A stretch of DNA of 64,000 bases from Myrica gale (GCA_963930655.1 OZ005602.1:28781840-28845839), one strand, 5' to 3'. Shown: positions 24,091 through 37,843, counted from the stretch's first letter. Numbers and translations are program-made. Notes: generated by a model not told the origin, from the letters alone.

Positions 24091-24486
24091 GGGGTAATTA
24101 CACTTTGCGTCCCTTATTTTTGAGGTAATTTACAATTTGTACTCCAATATTTTATTTTGGAGACATTGAACTCATTATCTTCAATATTTTTGCAATGTAG
24201 ACTCCGTACCAAATTTGACCGACTAAATCGATGGATTTCGTCAACACGTGAACCGGTCGACCGTTACAAGAACATGTAGACCGCTTCAAGTTACCTTCGT
24301 AGAGGTCGACCAGCTCGTCGTGCCTTTAACGTGTTGACGAAATCTGTCAATTTAGACAGCAAAATCAGGTACGAGGTTTACATTAAAAAAATATTGAAGA
24401 TAAGGGGTCCAATGTCTAAAAAATAAAATATCGGGGTGCAAATTGTAGATAAGCCCAAAGATAATGGCGCAAAGTGTAATTATCTC
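24091..24486 (+). mobile_element. Mutator-type non-autonomous element with long inverted arms
   Basis: A 396-bp element whose two halves are inverted copies over about 150-180 bp each: it begins GGGGTAATTACACTTTGCG and ends CGCAAAGTGTAATTATCTC. It is flanked by 9-bp duplications TAATTTTTA (24082-24090) and TAATTTCTA (24487-24495), one mismatch, as produced by Mutator-like transposases. No captured gene or transposase frame is visible. It ends about 280 bp before the KOBITO1-like start codon, so it may lie in that promoter. Confidence 0.8.
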
Positions 24487-24768
24487 TAATTTCTATTTAA
24501 GTTCTTATGTGTGAAAAATCATAATATATTTCAATATGCAGAAAATAAATAGAATAATACTAATTTGGATAATTTGTCCAAACATAATATTTACAATAAT
24601 TTTTTACTTGGGTTGGAATATATCAACATAATTAAAAAAGAATTAAATATCTTAAAAAAAAAAGATTCAGCTTCACTTTGCTCTTTGCAGTTTCCGACAT
24701 ATCAGTCAAGCCTGCTCCTTTTTCTTCGACGTTCAAACTAACGCTTCAAACTCTCTCTGTCGCTCAAC

Positions 24769-27700
24769 ATGCCTAACCACCAGCACCTCCAGGCCTTGCT
24801 CCGCCCCAACCAACCTTCCTCTTCCCACTCCTTCACCTCGAGGCTTCTCCTCCTCCTCACCGTGCTTCCTCTCACCCTCGCTACCTTGGCCTTTGTCCTC
24901 CAATGGCGCGGCGGTGTCACCGACCCCACCACCCGCTGGGCCCCACCTGGGTCCCAGCACTTGTTCCCCGGCATGGATCCCTCCTCTCTCTCCCCAACAG
25001 CCCACCTCCAGCACTCTTCGCCCTCCGACTGCGTCAGCCTTGTCCGGGGCTCTTCCCCTTCCCTCCCCTACTATCAGGGCTGGAAGTTCGACGACGGGTC
25101 CAATCTGAAGCCTAAGGTTCGATTCTTTATTAAATTACGCTTTACTCTATGTGGCTTGGATTTCAGTGTTGCGCTGTGAAAGTTTTGAGTTCTGCTCCAA
25201 TCTAAGACAATGTTTCTCTGAGGGATATTTTGGCTGATGGGGTTGATCTGATTCAGGGGTTTACTTTGTGTCCCTCGGATTCTGAGGCAAAGTTTGGTTC
25301 GTAGTTGTATTTAGAGTTACATTTTAGATTTTGGGATTGATCTGATCCTAGGTGTAGCTTTCTGTGAACTGGATTTTGGTGGTTATTGCTAATTTCGTTG
25401 TTAGGTTGTTTACTTGTTGTGCGACTGACGGCAAACCATTTATAAGGTTGCTGATCACAACTTTGAGGGTTAAGTAAATGGGGGCCGTGTTTAGTTTGTG
25501 TTTTATTTTCTCATGCTTGTTGGAACTTAGCTCAACCAAATTGATTAATGCATTATGCCTGGGTGAGTAGGAGCTCATCTGCTTTTTATGATCAGTGACC
25601 AAAACGGTTGGTTATTGGCGAAATTGGTGAGCTTGGAAATTTGCTAAATCTGGGATTTATTTTGTTGTTTTTTTTGGTGGGATGGGCTCAATATGGTAAC
25701 TTCAACCGCAATTAATGAACAGTTTGGTTTCTGTGATAGCAGGAGATATAGAGTTCGTTTATTTGTCTGATATGGGTTATTGGATTGATCTACTCTGATT
25801 TTGCTCTTTCAACTTGGTATTTGAGTCAAATGTTGTTCCTGAGTAACTTGTTCTACTTCTTAAAGTAACAGTTTGGATTCTATGTGAGGCCCTGTTCCTT
25901 TACATTATGTGAAGAAGTGGATAATGGCCTTTTGCTGAACTCAATATCAATAGCTTTTCTGTATTACATGGTTGATTGAATTAAGGGGTGGTTAGTAACT
26001 TTTTGCAGTTTTGCTTTTGAATCTGCAGATATGTATAACAACAAGTACATCAGCTGGCTTGGAACAGATCTTGCCATGGATGTTTTATCACAAAGTTATT
26101 GGAGTCTCAACGTTTTTTCTTTTTGTGGAAGGAAAAGCTGCAACTCCAGATGTGTCTAAAGTTCTGGAAGCTATACCAGTAAGTCAATAAATGTCCGTTG
26201 CTCTGACTGTTCGACTTTTGTTTAAGACAATATGTCTCGTTTGCTTATTTTAAAATTGAGTTTTTCTACTTTGATTTTGTGAACATTCTTAAGAATGCTT
26301 TGTTTTACTTTCTCAGGGGGTGAAATTGATTTACAGAACAAGAGATCTGGAGGAGAAACAGGCTAGGAGGTATTGTTGACATGTACTTTTTGGTTACATT
26401 AAATATGTTTTATTTGAAGCGAGTCTTAGAGTACCCCTTTTACATTATTCTGTACCACTTTCTGTCATCAAAGCCTGGACAGCTTAGAAGCAGAAAGATA
26501 AAGTTAGACATATGTAATTTCTTTGAATTTTATGACATTTTACTATGTCTAGTAATACTTAGTGTTTTCTATATTCCATTAGTTTTCTACACACGTGAGA
26601 CCTTTCTACATATGTATCTTTTGCCTCCTGTCTTTCTTTGTTCTCGCTGGAACATTATTGTTGTATTAGATGTCAGTAACTTCAAAGCAACTTCTATAAC
26701 TAGTTGCTGTTTCACTTTTGTTGTCTCCCTTCAATTCTCTTTTTTTCTGAGCATTGTCTCTCTTCAGTTGTTTCTAAGATATATTGTCTTTCGATAATAC
26801 TTATCTTCAATATGTGCTGTTTGTGGTACCTTCAGCCGGATTTGGAATGAGACATGGCTTTCAAGTTTCTTTTACAAGCCATGCAATCATGAACTGTTTG
26901 TGAAGCAATCTCTCAATATGGAGATGGCTATCATAATGGCACGGGTATGAAGCATATTAGTCTCGTGTATCTCATTTACCTATTTTCATTTTTACTTATG
27001 ATAAATCAATGTGAATTAGCCTTTCTCAACATACTCTTGTGCCTATTGAAACATAAGGATGCTGGTATGGACTGGATACTTCATCTGGACACAGATGAAT
27101 TAATACACCCAGCTGGTGCTCGTGAGTATTCGTTGAGGCAATTGCTGCTTGATGTGCCGGGAAATGTGGAAATGGTTATCTTTCCAAACTATGTGAGTGA
27201 AATGGTTTAGAATTGTTAGAATTGTGTGGAGTGGTAATATACAGTAAAGGATCTTGTAATGTTGAACATGCTAGTCTTATTATTTTTTCTGTACTATATT
27301 CTACCATGAGAATGGCATCTGTTACCTATATTATAACTAATTGTGATATTTGTATAACCTAGGAAAGCAGCGTTGAACGCGAGGATATTAAGGAACCTTT
27401 TACTGAGGTAAATCTCACATATCATTCACTGTCCTTGCTTTCACTTGTTTCAGTAGATCTGATTATTGAACACTAAAGGTCGATAGACCAAGGTATATGT
27501 TTTGGTGTTTATAGATACTATGGATCCATACTGGTTGTTGTATTTCGTTACCTTCCAATATATAAGACTTGTATAGCTAATGATATCGTGTTCAGTGTCG
27601 TGGTATGCTCATGAATTGGGGATTATGCAAAAGTTAGAAGGCCTAGAAGTCAACTTGATCACTTGCTCTGCTTGGAGACATAGTTTTTTCACATTTAGGA

Positions 27701-30198
27701 TACTTCTGGTTTGACAGAAGATATATCAAGGCAGTGTGTGTGTTATATCCAAACAGCGTTCTGATACGGTTTCAAGTATCTGGGACAAGGCTTCGGCAGA
27801 GATGAGGATTGTTAAAATGTTCAGTATATTGATTAATGTTTCAGCATTAGGTTAATTAAACACTATTGACTGGTAATGTATTATGCGACCCATGTTTGCT
27901 CTTCTCCAATTCAGTTGCTTGCTATGTAATTCTAAAGATGTGTCCACATGGGAAATAGCAAAGCACCTTTAGCAATTAACACGTCTGGTTGTTGTATGCA
28001 AACAGGTGTCAATGTTCAAGAGAAATTATGACCATCTTCCAAAGGACACATATTTTGGAATGTACAAGGAATCAACTCGTGGTAATCCAAACTACTTTTT
28101 GACTTATGGAAATGGGAAATCAGCTGCTCGGATTCAAGATCATCTTCGTCCCAATGGTGCACACAGATGGCACAATTATATGAAAACCCCAACGTAAGTT
28201 AGTTTCATAAAGGAAGAGGGAAAGAAGCCGTGTCTTTATGATTGGCTTGCTAATGTCAATACTTTACTCATGTAATTCCTAGTGAAATTAAATTGGAGGA
28301 GGCTGCTGTTCTACACTACACATATGCCAAGTTTTCAGACTTGACCTCTAGACGTGATCGATGTGGCTGCAAGCCTTTTAAAGAGGATGTCAAAAGATGC
28401 TTTATGTTGGATTTCGACAGAGCTGTGAGTATAGATATTTCTTTCAGTCTGTGTCTTGTTTTTCTTCTGTTTGTAGCATCAGGCATCAGCGTATGAGGAC
28501 AATGAGTAGCAAAAACAGGATTATGGAGCATGCAACATGCATTTTACGGAAGAATATATTTATAGTTGAAGAAGATGGTTTTTCCATGTCCAATGTAGAG
28601 AAGTCATGTGAGCCCTAGGGGGTGCCTATCTGCCTTGCAAGGACTTAAATAAGATGAGCAGACGGAGCAAACAAAAGTTTGGTTATTTCTAATTCTTGAA
28701 GCCTAGTACAAGTTGTTGTGAGGAAAAGGGGACAGATGGGGTAACAACCCAGATTCAAACGAATGATATGGGCTCAAAAAAAATGATGGTACTTGCCTCT
28801 TTTAAATGGTTAATTTGTAAATAGAAGGCAGTCAGTGGGGGAATGCTGGATTCACCAGGGTAGTAGCAATGACCATTATGCGCGGTTGTTAGATAATCAT
28901 GAAAGCCTGAGTTATGTTTGTTACACTTATGATGTTGATCTGTTGTGAATTTTGAGAACAGGCCTGCGTCATGGAATCTGCTGGCTTATTTTGATCTCTT
29001 ATAGCTCGAGTCCATGCTAAAGGAGTTAATTGTCCCTGTTTTTTGGATTTATTTCCTTCTGATGATCATTTCTAATTTTCCTTCATTGTACTAACTGAAG
29101 GTGTTACTTTCCAGGCATTCATAATTGCTTCAACTGCAACAGAGGAAGAAATGCTGAGCTGGTATATTTTTTTAATGGCGAAAATAATTTTGTTCTTTCC
29201 TGCATCATGTTGTCTTTTTATTTTGAATCCACTTTTTTTCCTCTCATGTGAATTGATATATTTTCTGGATGTTTCTGTTCTACTAGGTATCGGGAACACG
29301 TTGTATGGGGTGACAAAGATATAAAAATGAAACTACTGAGGAAGGGCATTTTAACTCGCATATATGCTCCCATGGTAAGCATGATTTTTGAAATGCAAAG
29401 AGGGTGAAAGATTTAATATCAAAAGAGAAAGGAATACAAAAGAGAGAGAAAAAGAAACAGATAAAGAGAATGCTACCCAAGAAAAAAGTAAATCAGAAGA
29501 TTTTCTAAACTCATTGCATATGGAATTAAAAGAGAAAAAAAAGATGTTGAGATGAATTGGGATTTTGTTTGAAAACTAGTTCTATTTCTTTAATCTAATG
29601 ATGAAATTTTGTCAAAATATAAGTACCAGAAATTGAATACTTTTTTAAACTGGAAGTAATTTTTGGTTCTTGAAATAGAAGATGATCCTAGCAACAAATG
29701 AGAGGGACCAATTTGTCCCATTGGTGCCTGCAGCGCCTGGGAAAGGCTTATGCTGTTCCTTTTCTTTGTTTTTCTTCTGGGAACATACTCAACCAAAAAT
29801 CCCTGGCACCATGTGTTTTTCTGTTGAAATTATTATGAAATGGTATGATTCTTTTGCAGCAGGGTTCCCTTATTTGTTTATTTGTCCATATTTTCTCTCG
29901 TTATGTTTTTCAGGCCATAATACAAGGCTTAAGGGAGTCCGCTATCTTCAGCTCTGTTATTGCATCTGCCCCAACACCTCTTTCAAAGGACAAATTCTTT
30001 TCTACCATTGCTAGTAGTAATTCATCTAGAGCTGTTGCATCTGAATCCCTTCCTGCAAGGAAGATTGGTAGGAGCAGAGAGTATCAGGCCACTGTTAGGA
30101 GGGTCTTGGATATTGAATCCACTGCCTCTTATGAAGCAGCTGTTCCACCATTGTCACCCCCTGGAATGGTCGATGACCTCCCTGTCATAGAAGTGTGA
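24769..30198 (+). CDS. KOB1: KOBITO1/ELD1/ABI8-type glycosyltransferase-like protein (11 exons)
   Basis: Membrane-anchored GT92-type protein; Arabidopsis KOBITO1 is needed for cell elongation, cellulose deposition and plasmodesmatal control, and its substrate is unsettled. Exons: 24769-25116, 26029-26178, 26317-26369, 26836-26944, 27058-27192, 27363-27407, 28006-28193, 28283-28424, 29115-29161, 29287-29374, 29914-30198. All introns are GT-AG and phases agree, giving 529 residues; the Arabidopsis protein has about 530. A single transmembrane anchor lies at about residues 26-43, then a Pro-rich stem. The catalytic-domain region starts [13 protein letters not shown], the putative DxD motif is HLDTDE (Asp 231 and 233), and conserved segments [18 protein letters not shown] and [10 protein letters not shown] follow. 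The frame is intact. Two transposon relics lie within 1.5 kb upstream. Orthology is well supported by eye; enzymatic function is inference. Confidence 0.92.
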
Positions 30199-32525
30199 TG
30201 TGCCTTCTAGCACAATTGCTTCTGCTCCTCCCTCTTCGGGTGATTTGTCAATCCTGTCTAATCACTTATATGGGAAAAATAAGGAGAGAAGAGAAACAGC
30301 AAGCAGCCCCGTTCCTGGTTTCCATGTGTTTGATTCTATTGGTTCTTTCCGACCGCCATCCAAGCACCATGTGAACGGTTTCGAGGCATGTTGTGGTCAA
30401 GCCTTGAGTTAGCAAGTCGGGTGCAACTGGGAATCTTTGTTGTCTGGTATTGCATATAGAAATTCGAAAGTTCACTATGTCAATGTATATTTTGAGAAGC
30501 CCTTACATTTCGAGGCAAATGTTGTTGTTGATGTCTTGAAACTGTCCCCAATTTGTTTCTTATTGGATCCCACATTTAAGGGCCTTGCAAGTGGGACTTA
30601 AGAGGACCTCCACCTTATTTTAAAGTTAAGTTTCTCTTTTTGTACTTATCTCTGCCGACTTCAGAGCACCTACAGAATTGTTGTTTTGTATACTCTATTT
30701 ACGGAGAGCCCCAAGAATTGAGAAAGTGTTCCATTGCTAGACATATTTATTTGCAGCACAGCTATTTAGTGCAGAGAAAGAAGAAGGCAGAGGAAAACTT
30801 GGAGCAAGGTTGCTACCCTTTTTTTCTGAGAGTAAAAGTAAATAATATGAATTGATTGGAAACTCAAGCTTGTCAGAATATCTAAAAGAACGAATGTTGC
30901 CTTCCTTTTCCTTCTCTTCGTTTTCTAGTCCCTGTTTTTCCCCAACCTGTCAAGCTTGGTATGTGCCGGAATAATTTATAAAGATCCTCGTTACCTATGA
31001 CTATTTTAATCACTTTCAAGTGAAGCTTCACATTCCATTGCATTTATCTTTTTCTAAGTGGTCGAACTTCATGTTTCATGCCGTTTAGCATTCTAATCTT
31101 ATTCGTGATTATAAAAAAAGAAGGAAAAACGAAATGGGGGGAGAATCAGAAGCTGTAGTGCAATTCTAGAAACTGGCATATCTGGATTCTCTTCAATAAA
31201 AGCGTCTACAATTATTTTGTCTTTCCTAATATTTCTATTGGAATGTTCCAGTTAGGGTGTCTACCATTCATATGATTGGAATCGAGTTATAAAGTCCTTG
31301 TTACATCATTGGAAGTCTTGGGTCTTCTAGTGTTTAGTGTAAGTGAAGATTAGCCATGTGCTTAGAGGGGATATGCAATGTGATTATGTGACTAAGGGCC
31401 ATGAGGTGGCGTATTTTATTCTCTATTTCGCGTCCGAAAGATCTGTTGCGATGAAACTCTTTTTATTATACCAGAGTCACCAGACATAAGGTCTTCCATC
31501 TCTCTCTCTCTCTCTCTCGCCTACACTGACGCAAACAAACACAATAAATCTCGTGCTAGATATTCCTTTCTTTGTCTTAATTACAGAAGATGATTTTTCT
31601 CATATAGTTAAATTTGCTTTTATGTACTAAAAACACCATCAGGAGCAGAGAACATCTGCTCCCCACATGCAAGAACTGAAGAACTAAACATGACGAAAGA
31701 AGCTTCATTGAAACATGGTAAGCTTTTTCTCTTGACCAAGAAATTACCTCGTACATAAATATTCAAGAGATCAGTATTCAAGTGAGACCTTGATATGATA
31801 AGCTAATACACTTCTGAACTCCAAAAGTTTTAAGTTTACAGATTCAGATTCGGATCCAGTAATACCCCTTTTAATTATTATTCTCTTATATGAGGCTCAA
31901 CCACTTCATTAGGTGTTCTTTCTAGTTTCTTCTCTGTTTCTTTTCGGATGATCTTATTTGACACTGCTGTGTCTCTCCACTTGGCAGCCTTTATGCTTTG
32001 TGTTGTTGGCTCTGTGATGACACTCGGGTTAAATAAGAAGCTGCAAGATTGCAGCACATCACCTCCGTGAACAAGGCATGAGCCTCAATTGTTGTCCAAG
32101 TGTTTGGATGCTAAGAATATCTACTTTGGTTGAGTGATCTGTCGTAAATAAATGTTGTGGGACAACTTATCTGATTCTCTGGGTGTCGAACTTGTATACA
32201 GCTTTAGCTCTGCAGCAACTTTGTAATTCTTCAGTTTAATGAAGTGACTTTGGATATTTTCCCCAAAGGATCATATTTTAGTTGAAAATTGGGACCATTT
32301 TCAAGAGAGAGTTATTATGTAAAAAAGATAAGTATACTTTTTTAAAATTTATTAATAAGCGAAATCCCCTCCTCAATTGTTTTTTTTGGATTATTTAATC
32401 ACCTATTCTAATCAATCATAATTTGCTTGTAAAAAAAACCATATATTTTGGACCGTGAAGCATGTGAGAGATGCTATCCTGTATCCCCCTAACTCGACTC
32501 GGTCACCACCAAAAGGTTCATAACA
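30199..32525. other. KOBITO1-like 3' region and intergenic spacer
   Basis: The first few hundred bases are probably 3' untranslated sequence. A (CT)n run lies at about 31500-31518. Open frames here lack recognisable domains; the final 250 bases form the HCF153-like promoter. Confidence 0.45.
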
Positions 32526-34078
32526 ATGGCGAACCTCCTCATCTTCAACTCCGTTTCCGCAACACACTCACTTCCTTCCACGGCCACGCGTGCTTTCTTC
32601 AAGCCTCCGCTCGGATTCAAACCCTCAGCAATTTTCCTTCCCGGAGATCCAAGTCGCCGCAGAGCCAGAGGCTCAACGGTGGTGACCCGCGCGGGGCCCA
32701 GCACCAACAGCTACCTCTTCGCTTTCGCCCTCCCATTATCTCTTTTAGCTATCACCATCTTTGCCTCCATCAGAATCGCTGATAAGCTCGACAGAGACTA
32801 TCTTCAGGAGGTGCGCGACTTTCTGTGAATTCCGTTTTCTTTGAGTTCTACGTGTTTTGTTGCTTGGGAACTCTTCTGGGTTACGTGGGTTTGGGTGGGT
32901 TTGAAGGTTTTGGATGAGTAATGCGAATTTTTTTTGCTACGCATACTGCAGTTGATGAAAATCCGCAGTGCGTTTAAAGCAAATATCCATCGAAATGCAC
33001 GCTTGAGGTTTGGCTTAGCGAGCCCAGAAAATGAATGGGGAAAACTCGCGTCTTGAAATTTAAGCTGTGCTGTATGTTTGAATTTTGCACTTGCCCAAAG
33101 GAAAAGAAGAAAGAAAGAAAAAAACGAACGGCATCTGCATATTGAAATTGGCATTTATCAGAGAAAATATCTCTTTTTTTATGTTATTTCTCTCTCTCTC
33201 GCTTGTTAACGGGGAGGTGGGATCATTGACAAGTTTGGATAATTAAGCAGTGAGGTAGGTCCGTTTGTTTAATAATCAAGTTTGTGGCAAGATAGCGTAT
33301 TTTGGGTGATTCTGGAGCTTCTTTATTGGTTTTACATTCAAATTGATGTTTTACAGGGAAATGGGAGCTTTTGGGTGGTGGTGAGGGGATATGAACTGAA
33401 AATGATTGCTTTTCACCATAATACATCTACAAGTGAACAGGAGTGTTCCAAGAAATCCCAAATCTGTTCTTAAAAATGTGGTTAATTGCCTATTCTGACA
33501 GCTTTATAGCCTGTGCAGAATTAGTCGAACTAATAACTTTCTCTGAAAAAAGTTTTTACGCAAAAAGTGTATATGATTTAAGATCATTGTTTTGGTGCAT
33601 ACACTTTCTGGTTTTCATTAGGGACGGATTCTAATTCAAGGCTCTTGCAATTTATATCTTTCTATAACGTGACATTCTTCTATGGTGGCTGAATATGTGG
33701 ATGGAGACTTGGAGTAATCCATAGGGCCAAGAATATCTTTCAATTGCAGCACCTGCTGCAGTATTGCTCTTGTAGTCTGATGTTTTTTATTATCATCCTC
33801 GCTTTAATCTAACATGCGTTTGAAGCATGTGCCAATAATTCTTGTGATGAGGAAGAAGCACTGTGCAAAAGACTCATGTATGGTTTTCTATAATTATTCC
33901 TGTCTTGTTCTTGAACCAGCTTGCAATCAATCAAGCAATCAGAGAAGCTGATGAGGAGGATGAAGATGAAGATGAGGATGAGAATGCGGATGAGGAGAAG
34001 GAGAAAGAGCTTAATATTCCGTTTGAAAAGGAACCTGCCCTTCAACGTATTCGAAACCGGCCCAAAAAGGTAGTCTAG
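32526..34078 (+). CDS. HCF153: HCF153-like thylakoid membrane protein (2 exons)
   Basis: Small chloroplast protein; HCF153 in Arabidopsis is required for cytochrome b6f accumulation. Exon 1 is 32526-32810, exon 2 is 33920-34078, joined at phase 0 to give 147 residues. Residues 1-55 are rich in Ser, Arg and Pro without acidic residues until late, typical of a chloroplast transit peptide. A single transmembrane helix (about YLFAFALPLSLLAITIFASI, 63-82) follows the VVTRAGPST segment. The stromal or lumenal tail is highly acidic (EADEEDEDEDEDENADEE) and ends with basic RIRNRPKKVV. Size, single helix and tail fit HCF153, which I recall only in outline, so the name is tentative; the chloroplast single-pass description is firmer. 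Confidence 0.62.
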
Positions 34079-35062
34079 ATTTTATGCTTGTAGCTGAATA
34101 TTGTATAATGTTGTTTTTGAGACCAACACCAGGTGACAGATCAATTGTTGTAGCTTCCACTTCCAGTGTTCTCATTGTTTTAAGAACAATTTTGGAATGT
34201 ATATCTATGAGGCTCCATCTTCCAAATAGTACAAGGTAGTAGAAGTTGAAACAAAGATGAACAATTGCCTTTTCTTCTGGTTGTTTATTCAACTTTATAC
34301 GGTTCCAAGCATGATTGAGGGCCCTTGGTCAGATGCCATGCTGCAGGCAGAATGATATTCCTGGGAAGTATATGACATCGTTTTACTTCTTACTTGAATT
34401 CTCGTTACCAGCCAAATTAGAGACTGGAGTTAAGAAATCAATAAAACATTAAGATCTGAGTGCTGTGAAGGTATTTGGGAATGTTTCCAAGCACACTGAC
34501 CATCAAGAAGCCGTCTACAGGTTACCTACGGGCTTAGTGGAAGTAAATGTGTCCCTTTGCCAAGAGAAATCTCACTAACTACGAAATAGTGTTATGATAA
34601 AACTACATGGAATTGGGAAAGAACGGAATCTCCTTGATGATCTCAATCAGTTGTCATGTCACAAGATAGCTTGAGTGATTGCAAGAGCACTCAACAAAAA
34701 CTCTCACAACTCGGTCAATTAAGAGAAACATAAGCCACATTGGTCTTATATGGATCCGATTTATACTAGAGACAAAAAGGTCCCAAAATATTTTAAGTAT
34801 CTTTGTAAAGCAATAAAGCAAATTACAATGGAAATCCCCTAACCTTTGTACAACTCAGGGATTTTGACATAATTTATCCCTTCTACCATCGAATCAATTG
34901 CCGCTCCACTTGCCCTTGGCTGGTAAGGTATGAAACAATACAACATTTTAAGTTGAAAAACCAGTTTCTCCCAACTCCATGGAGAGGTTTCCGATGGCCA
35001 AAACTGAATGCCAAATGACAAATTTACTAGTAAAAAATAGGAGTCCTATCCTCGATCACTGA
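34079..35062. other. Convergent intergenic region
   Basis: Holds the 3' ends of two converging genes, the HCF153-like gene (+) and the WG-rich gene (-). No further gene recognised. Confidence 0.5.
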
Positions 35063-37286
35063 CTACTCGGGGGCAAAACCGTCTGTCTTCTTAGTTTGCG
35101 CCCTCCTCCAGCAATGTCCTCTTTGATTACCATTGCCTTGCAATCTAGAGCTTTTGGTACCCATCATATGCGGATGAGAAACTTCCCTCTTCCTGCAACC
35201 CTTATCCCGTGTTCCCCAACCTCCACCATTCCTTACAAATTCTTGATGCTTAAACTCATAATTAGTATTATTACAATCATTGTCCCTCTGTTTCCAGCCC
35301 CATGCTTTTCCCCCACAATCCCTCCACCCTATATCATCTAAAGCTCCGGTATTTGGATTATGTATGCTTTCCCAAGAATTGTTACCATTTTCAAAATTGT
35401 TCGACTCCCGAAGGTTCCAGTCCCAAGCTTTATTCCCAAATCCTCTGTCCTTCATAGAGGCAACAACCTGACAACCATGCTCGAAAGGATTGTCACCTTC
35501 ATCCCACTCCCTTGACCGGTTGGCTTGGTTTCCTACCTGGGTAGAACTCCATGACTTATCTCCCCAATTTCCCCATGCATTGTCCATCATATCTCCATTG
35601 CCTTGAGTAAGGACGTGCTGCCAAGGATTGCAATCTTTACCCAAATTTCTACAACCATTTGTGTTGTTCTCCCACTGGTTCCACCCCTGTGCTTTATTCT
35701 GCAAAGCTCCACTCTCCTGCATGTTATTACATTCCCCAGGATTACCGTCATGTGCTTGGTTCATAGCATGCCCTTCTGAATGAAGCACCACATAGTGTTC
35801 TGTGCTTTTGTTTTTACGCCTCACCTTTGCATTTCTTTCTTTGTCATCCGGATCAAACCAATCTCGATCCAATTCCTCAATAAGTTCAGGATCAATGTCA
35901 GGGTTCCAATCAATTTCATCGATGTAAATATCCGGATCAGGCAGAGAGATATCACAGTGGACGTCGTTGATCTTTGCCCAAAAACGTTTCTTTGCATTTT
36001 GAAATGCCTCTTCACCAGCAGAATCATCCCACCTGACCACATTATTATGGCAGGAGATAAACTTTTTGGTATCTACAACCTTCCCCCATGGTATTGATCC
36101 AACCAAAGTGCAGAATTGCTTCTCCCATAATGGCACACCGTCTTTCCACTCTATAAGAGGGAGAGAAAAATATAAGTAGTAAATTATTTAATTAAACCAC
36201 TCAGTATTGATACTGATAAGAACTCTCCGATTAAACCAAATAAACAAAGAACATATTGCAAAAAAAGAAAGAAAAGAAACCCCATGAACAACACAGCTCT
36301 CTTCACAAGCAAATAAAATTAACTTTCAGGAAAAGCCATATGGCAATGACACCCCATATCACATGTTCAGCATACACGGAAAGTCATGAGAACCGCATAA
36401 CCATCTAGCAACACCAATAACTAGTAGACCGAGATACAAGATAAGCTAAGAGACTTCTGATTAGAAATTCCAAAAAGTTCATCCACCGGCCAAGCAATAA
36501 AACCTAAATTCTCTTACCTATTCCAACACAATATCTTTCAATTGGCTGTAATTTTTTTCTAAGCTCAATTGGCTGTAATTATTCAAAAATACTATTAGCA
36601 TTTGAAAGAAAAGAAACAAAGAGAAAACGTCAGAGGAGATAGAAGTAATACAGGGAATCTACAGCTACATATTGAACTCTGTACTAGAGCATACACTCTT
36701 CATTGGCATTAAATCTGAGATTCAATTGATTCGACCTGAATATAGACTTTATCTTTCCCTCTTTCTAATTATTACAAGAATGCGACATCCATTATCTTCA
36801 ATACAGATATTTATAATTAGTAACGAACATACTAAAATTTGATACAGGGCAATATAAGAAATAATTCAAGGAATTAGAAGAAATCAGCAATGGAAGTGAG
36901 ATTTCACATAAAACCCATCAATGAGAAATAATTATGCCAAGGATTTCAACCAAAGAACAAAACCCAATTCACCAAAGGGGTTGAAATCTTCAGTACGAAA
37001 CATTAAATGAATCAGAAGAAGTATGCAACGGAACTGAAAAGTCAGACAAAACGCATCAAGAAAAGAACTATGCCAATTGCCAAAGGCCCAAAGCCGTTCT
37101 ACAAGAGACAAAGTCCAATTCACTAAAAGGATCAAAACCTTAAAAATGTAAAGAGCATAAAGATCAAATGAATGAAGGAGTAGAGTTACCAGGAGGGTGG
37201 TCGTGGTCGAATTCTCTAGGGGGCGACCATGCAGCTCGTTGTTGACGGAAAATTCTACGTCCGGCTCGATGTCTCCAATTCCCCAT
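35063..37286 (-). CDS. Trp/Gly/Asn-rich plant protein of unknown function (2 exons)
   Basis: Exon 1 is 37286-37190 (MGNWRHRAGRRIFRQQ...), exon 2 is 36150-35063, joined within a Glu codon, giving 394 residues. The first ~120 residues form a compact conserved-looking region (WKDGVPLWEKQFCTLVGSIP, WDDSAGEEAFQNAKKRFWA, then DPDIYIDEIDWNPDIDPEL). The remainder is low-complexity with recurring units of about 25-35 residues built around Trp-Asn or Trp-Gly pairs (QGWNQWENN, NAWGNWGDKSW, KAWDWNLRESNN, GKAWGWKQRDND, GGGWGTRDKG). The C-terminus is basic. I recall similar uncharacterised plant proteins with this N-terminus but no assigned function. Spaced WG/GW pairs in disordered sequence can act as Argonaute-binding hooks; that is speculation. 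The gene converges on the HCF153-like gene. Confidence 0.78.
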
Positions 37287-37620
37287 TACATCCAAATACA
37301 CCAGAAGAAAAAAAGTAGCCTCTCCGCAAATCTCTCTTTCTTTTCATCCAGGAAGAAAGAGACAATACAAAGAACGAGAATCGGTAACCATATTGGAGCA
37401 AATCTTGTACGAGCAAGAACCAAGATTCGCATTTTGCTTCAGAGTTAAAGTTGATTTACAGAGAAGCAGGGGGAGAGAGACAGAGTTGGGAGTTCGAAGG
37501 TTTCAGTAAGGGGCGTGTGAAAAAGTTAACCCGTATTGACTGGCGAGCTACAGATATTGCTACTGTGCCGGCGACGGTGCTATTGCAACTTGGTCACGGT
37601 CTCTCTTTGAGTTTTTTTTT
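37287..37620. other. Upstream region of the WG-rich gene
   Basis: Purine-rich leader and promoter of the minus-strand gene starting at 37286; nothing else recognised. Confidence 0.4.
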
Positions 37621-37843
37621 TTACAAAATCACCCTCATATAAGCAAAAATAGAATTAATCATCCTGATAATAAAAAAATATAAAATTAGTCTATATAATT
37701 TTAAAAATGGTTAAAATCAATCTTTAATGAAGGACCAACGACAAATAAAAATAGAATTATAATGACTAATTTTATATTTTTCTTACTATAAGGACTAATT
37801 CGATTTTCAAGTATCACACGGACTGATTTTGTATTTATCATTT
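37621..37843. mobile_element. Degenerate fold-back element
   Basis: The two halves are inverted copies of each other: the left part reads ACAAAATCACCCTCATATAA then ATATAAAATTAGTC, and the right part contains the complements of ACAAAATCAGTCCG and ATATAAAATTAGTC. No coding frame and no certain target duplication. Confidence 0.5.

Noticed and set aside
24733..25014. Minus-strand Gly/Glu-rich open frame
   Set aside because: Antisense by-product of the GC-rich first exon of the KOBITO1-like gene.
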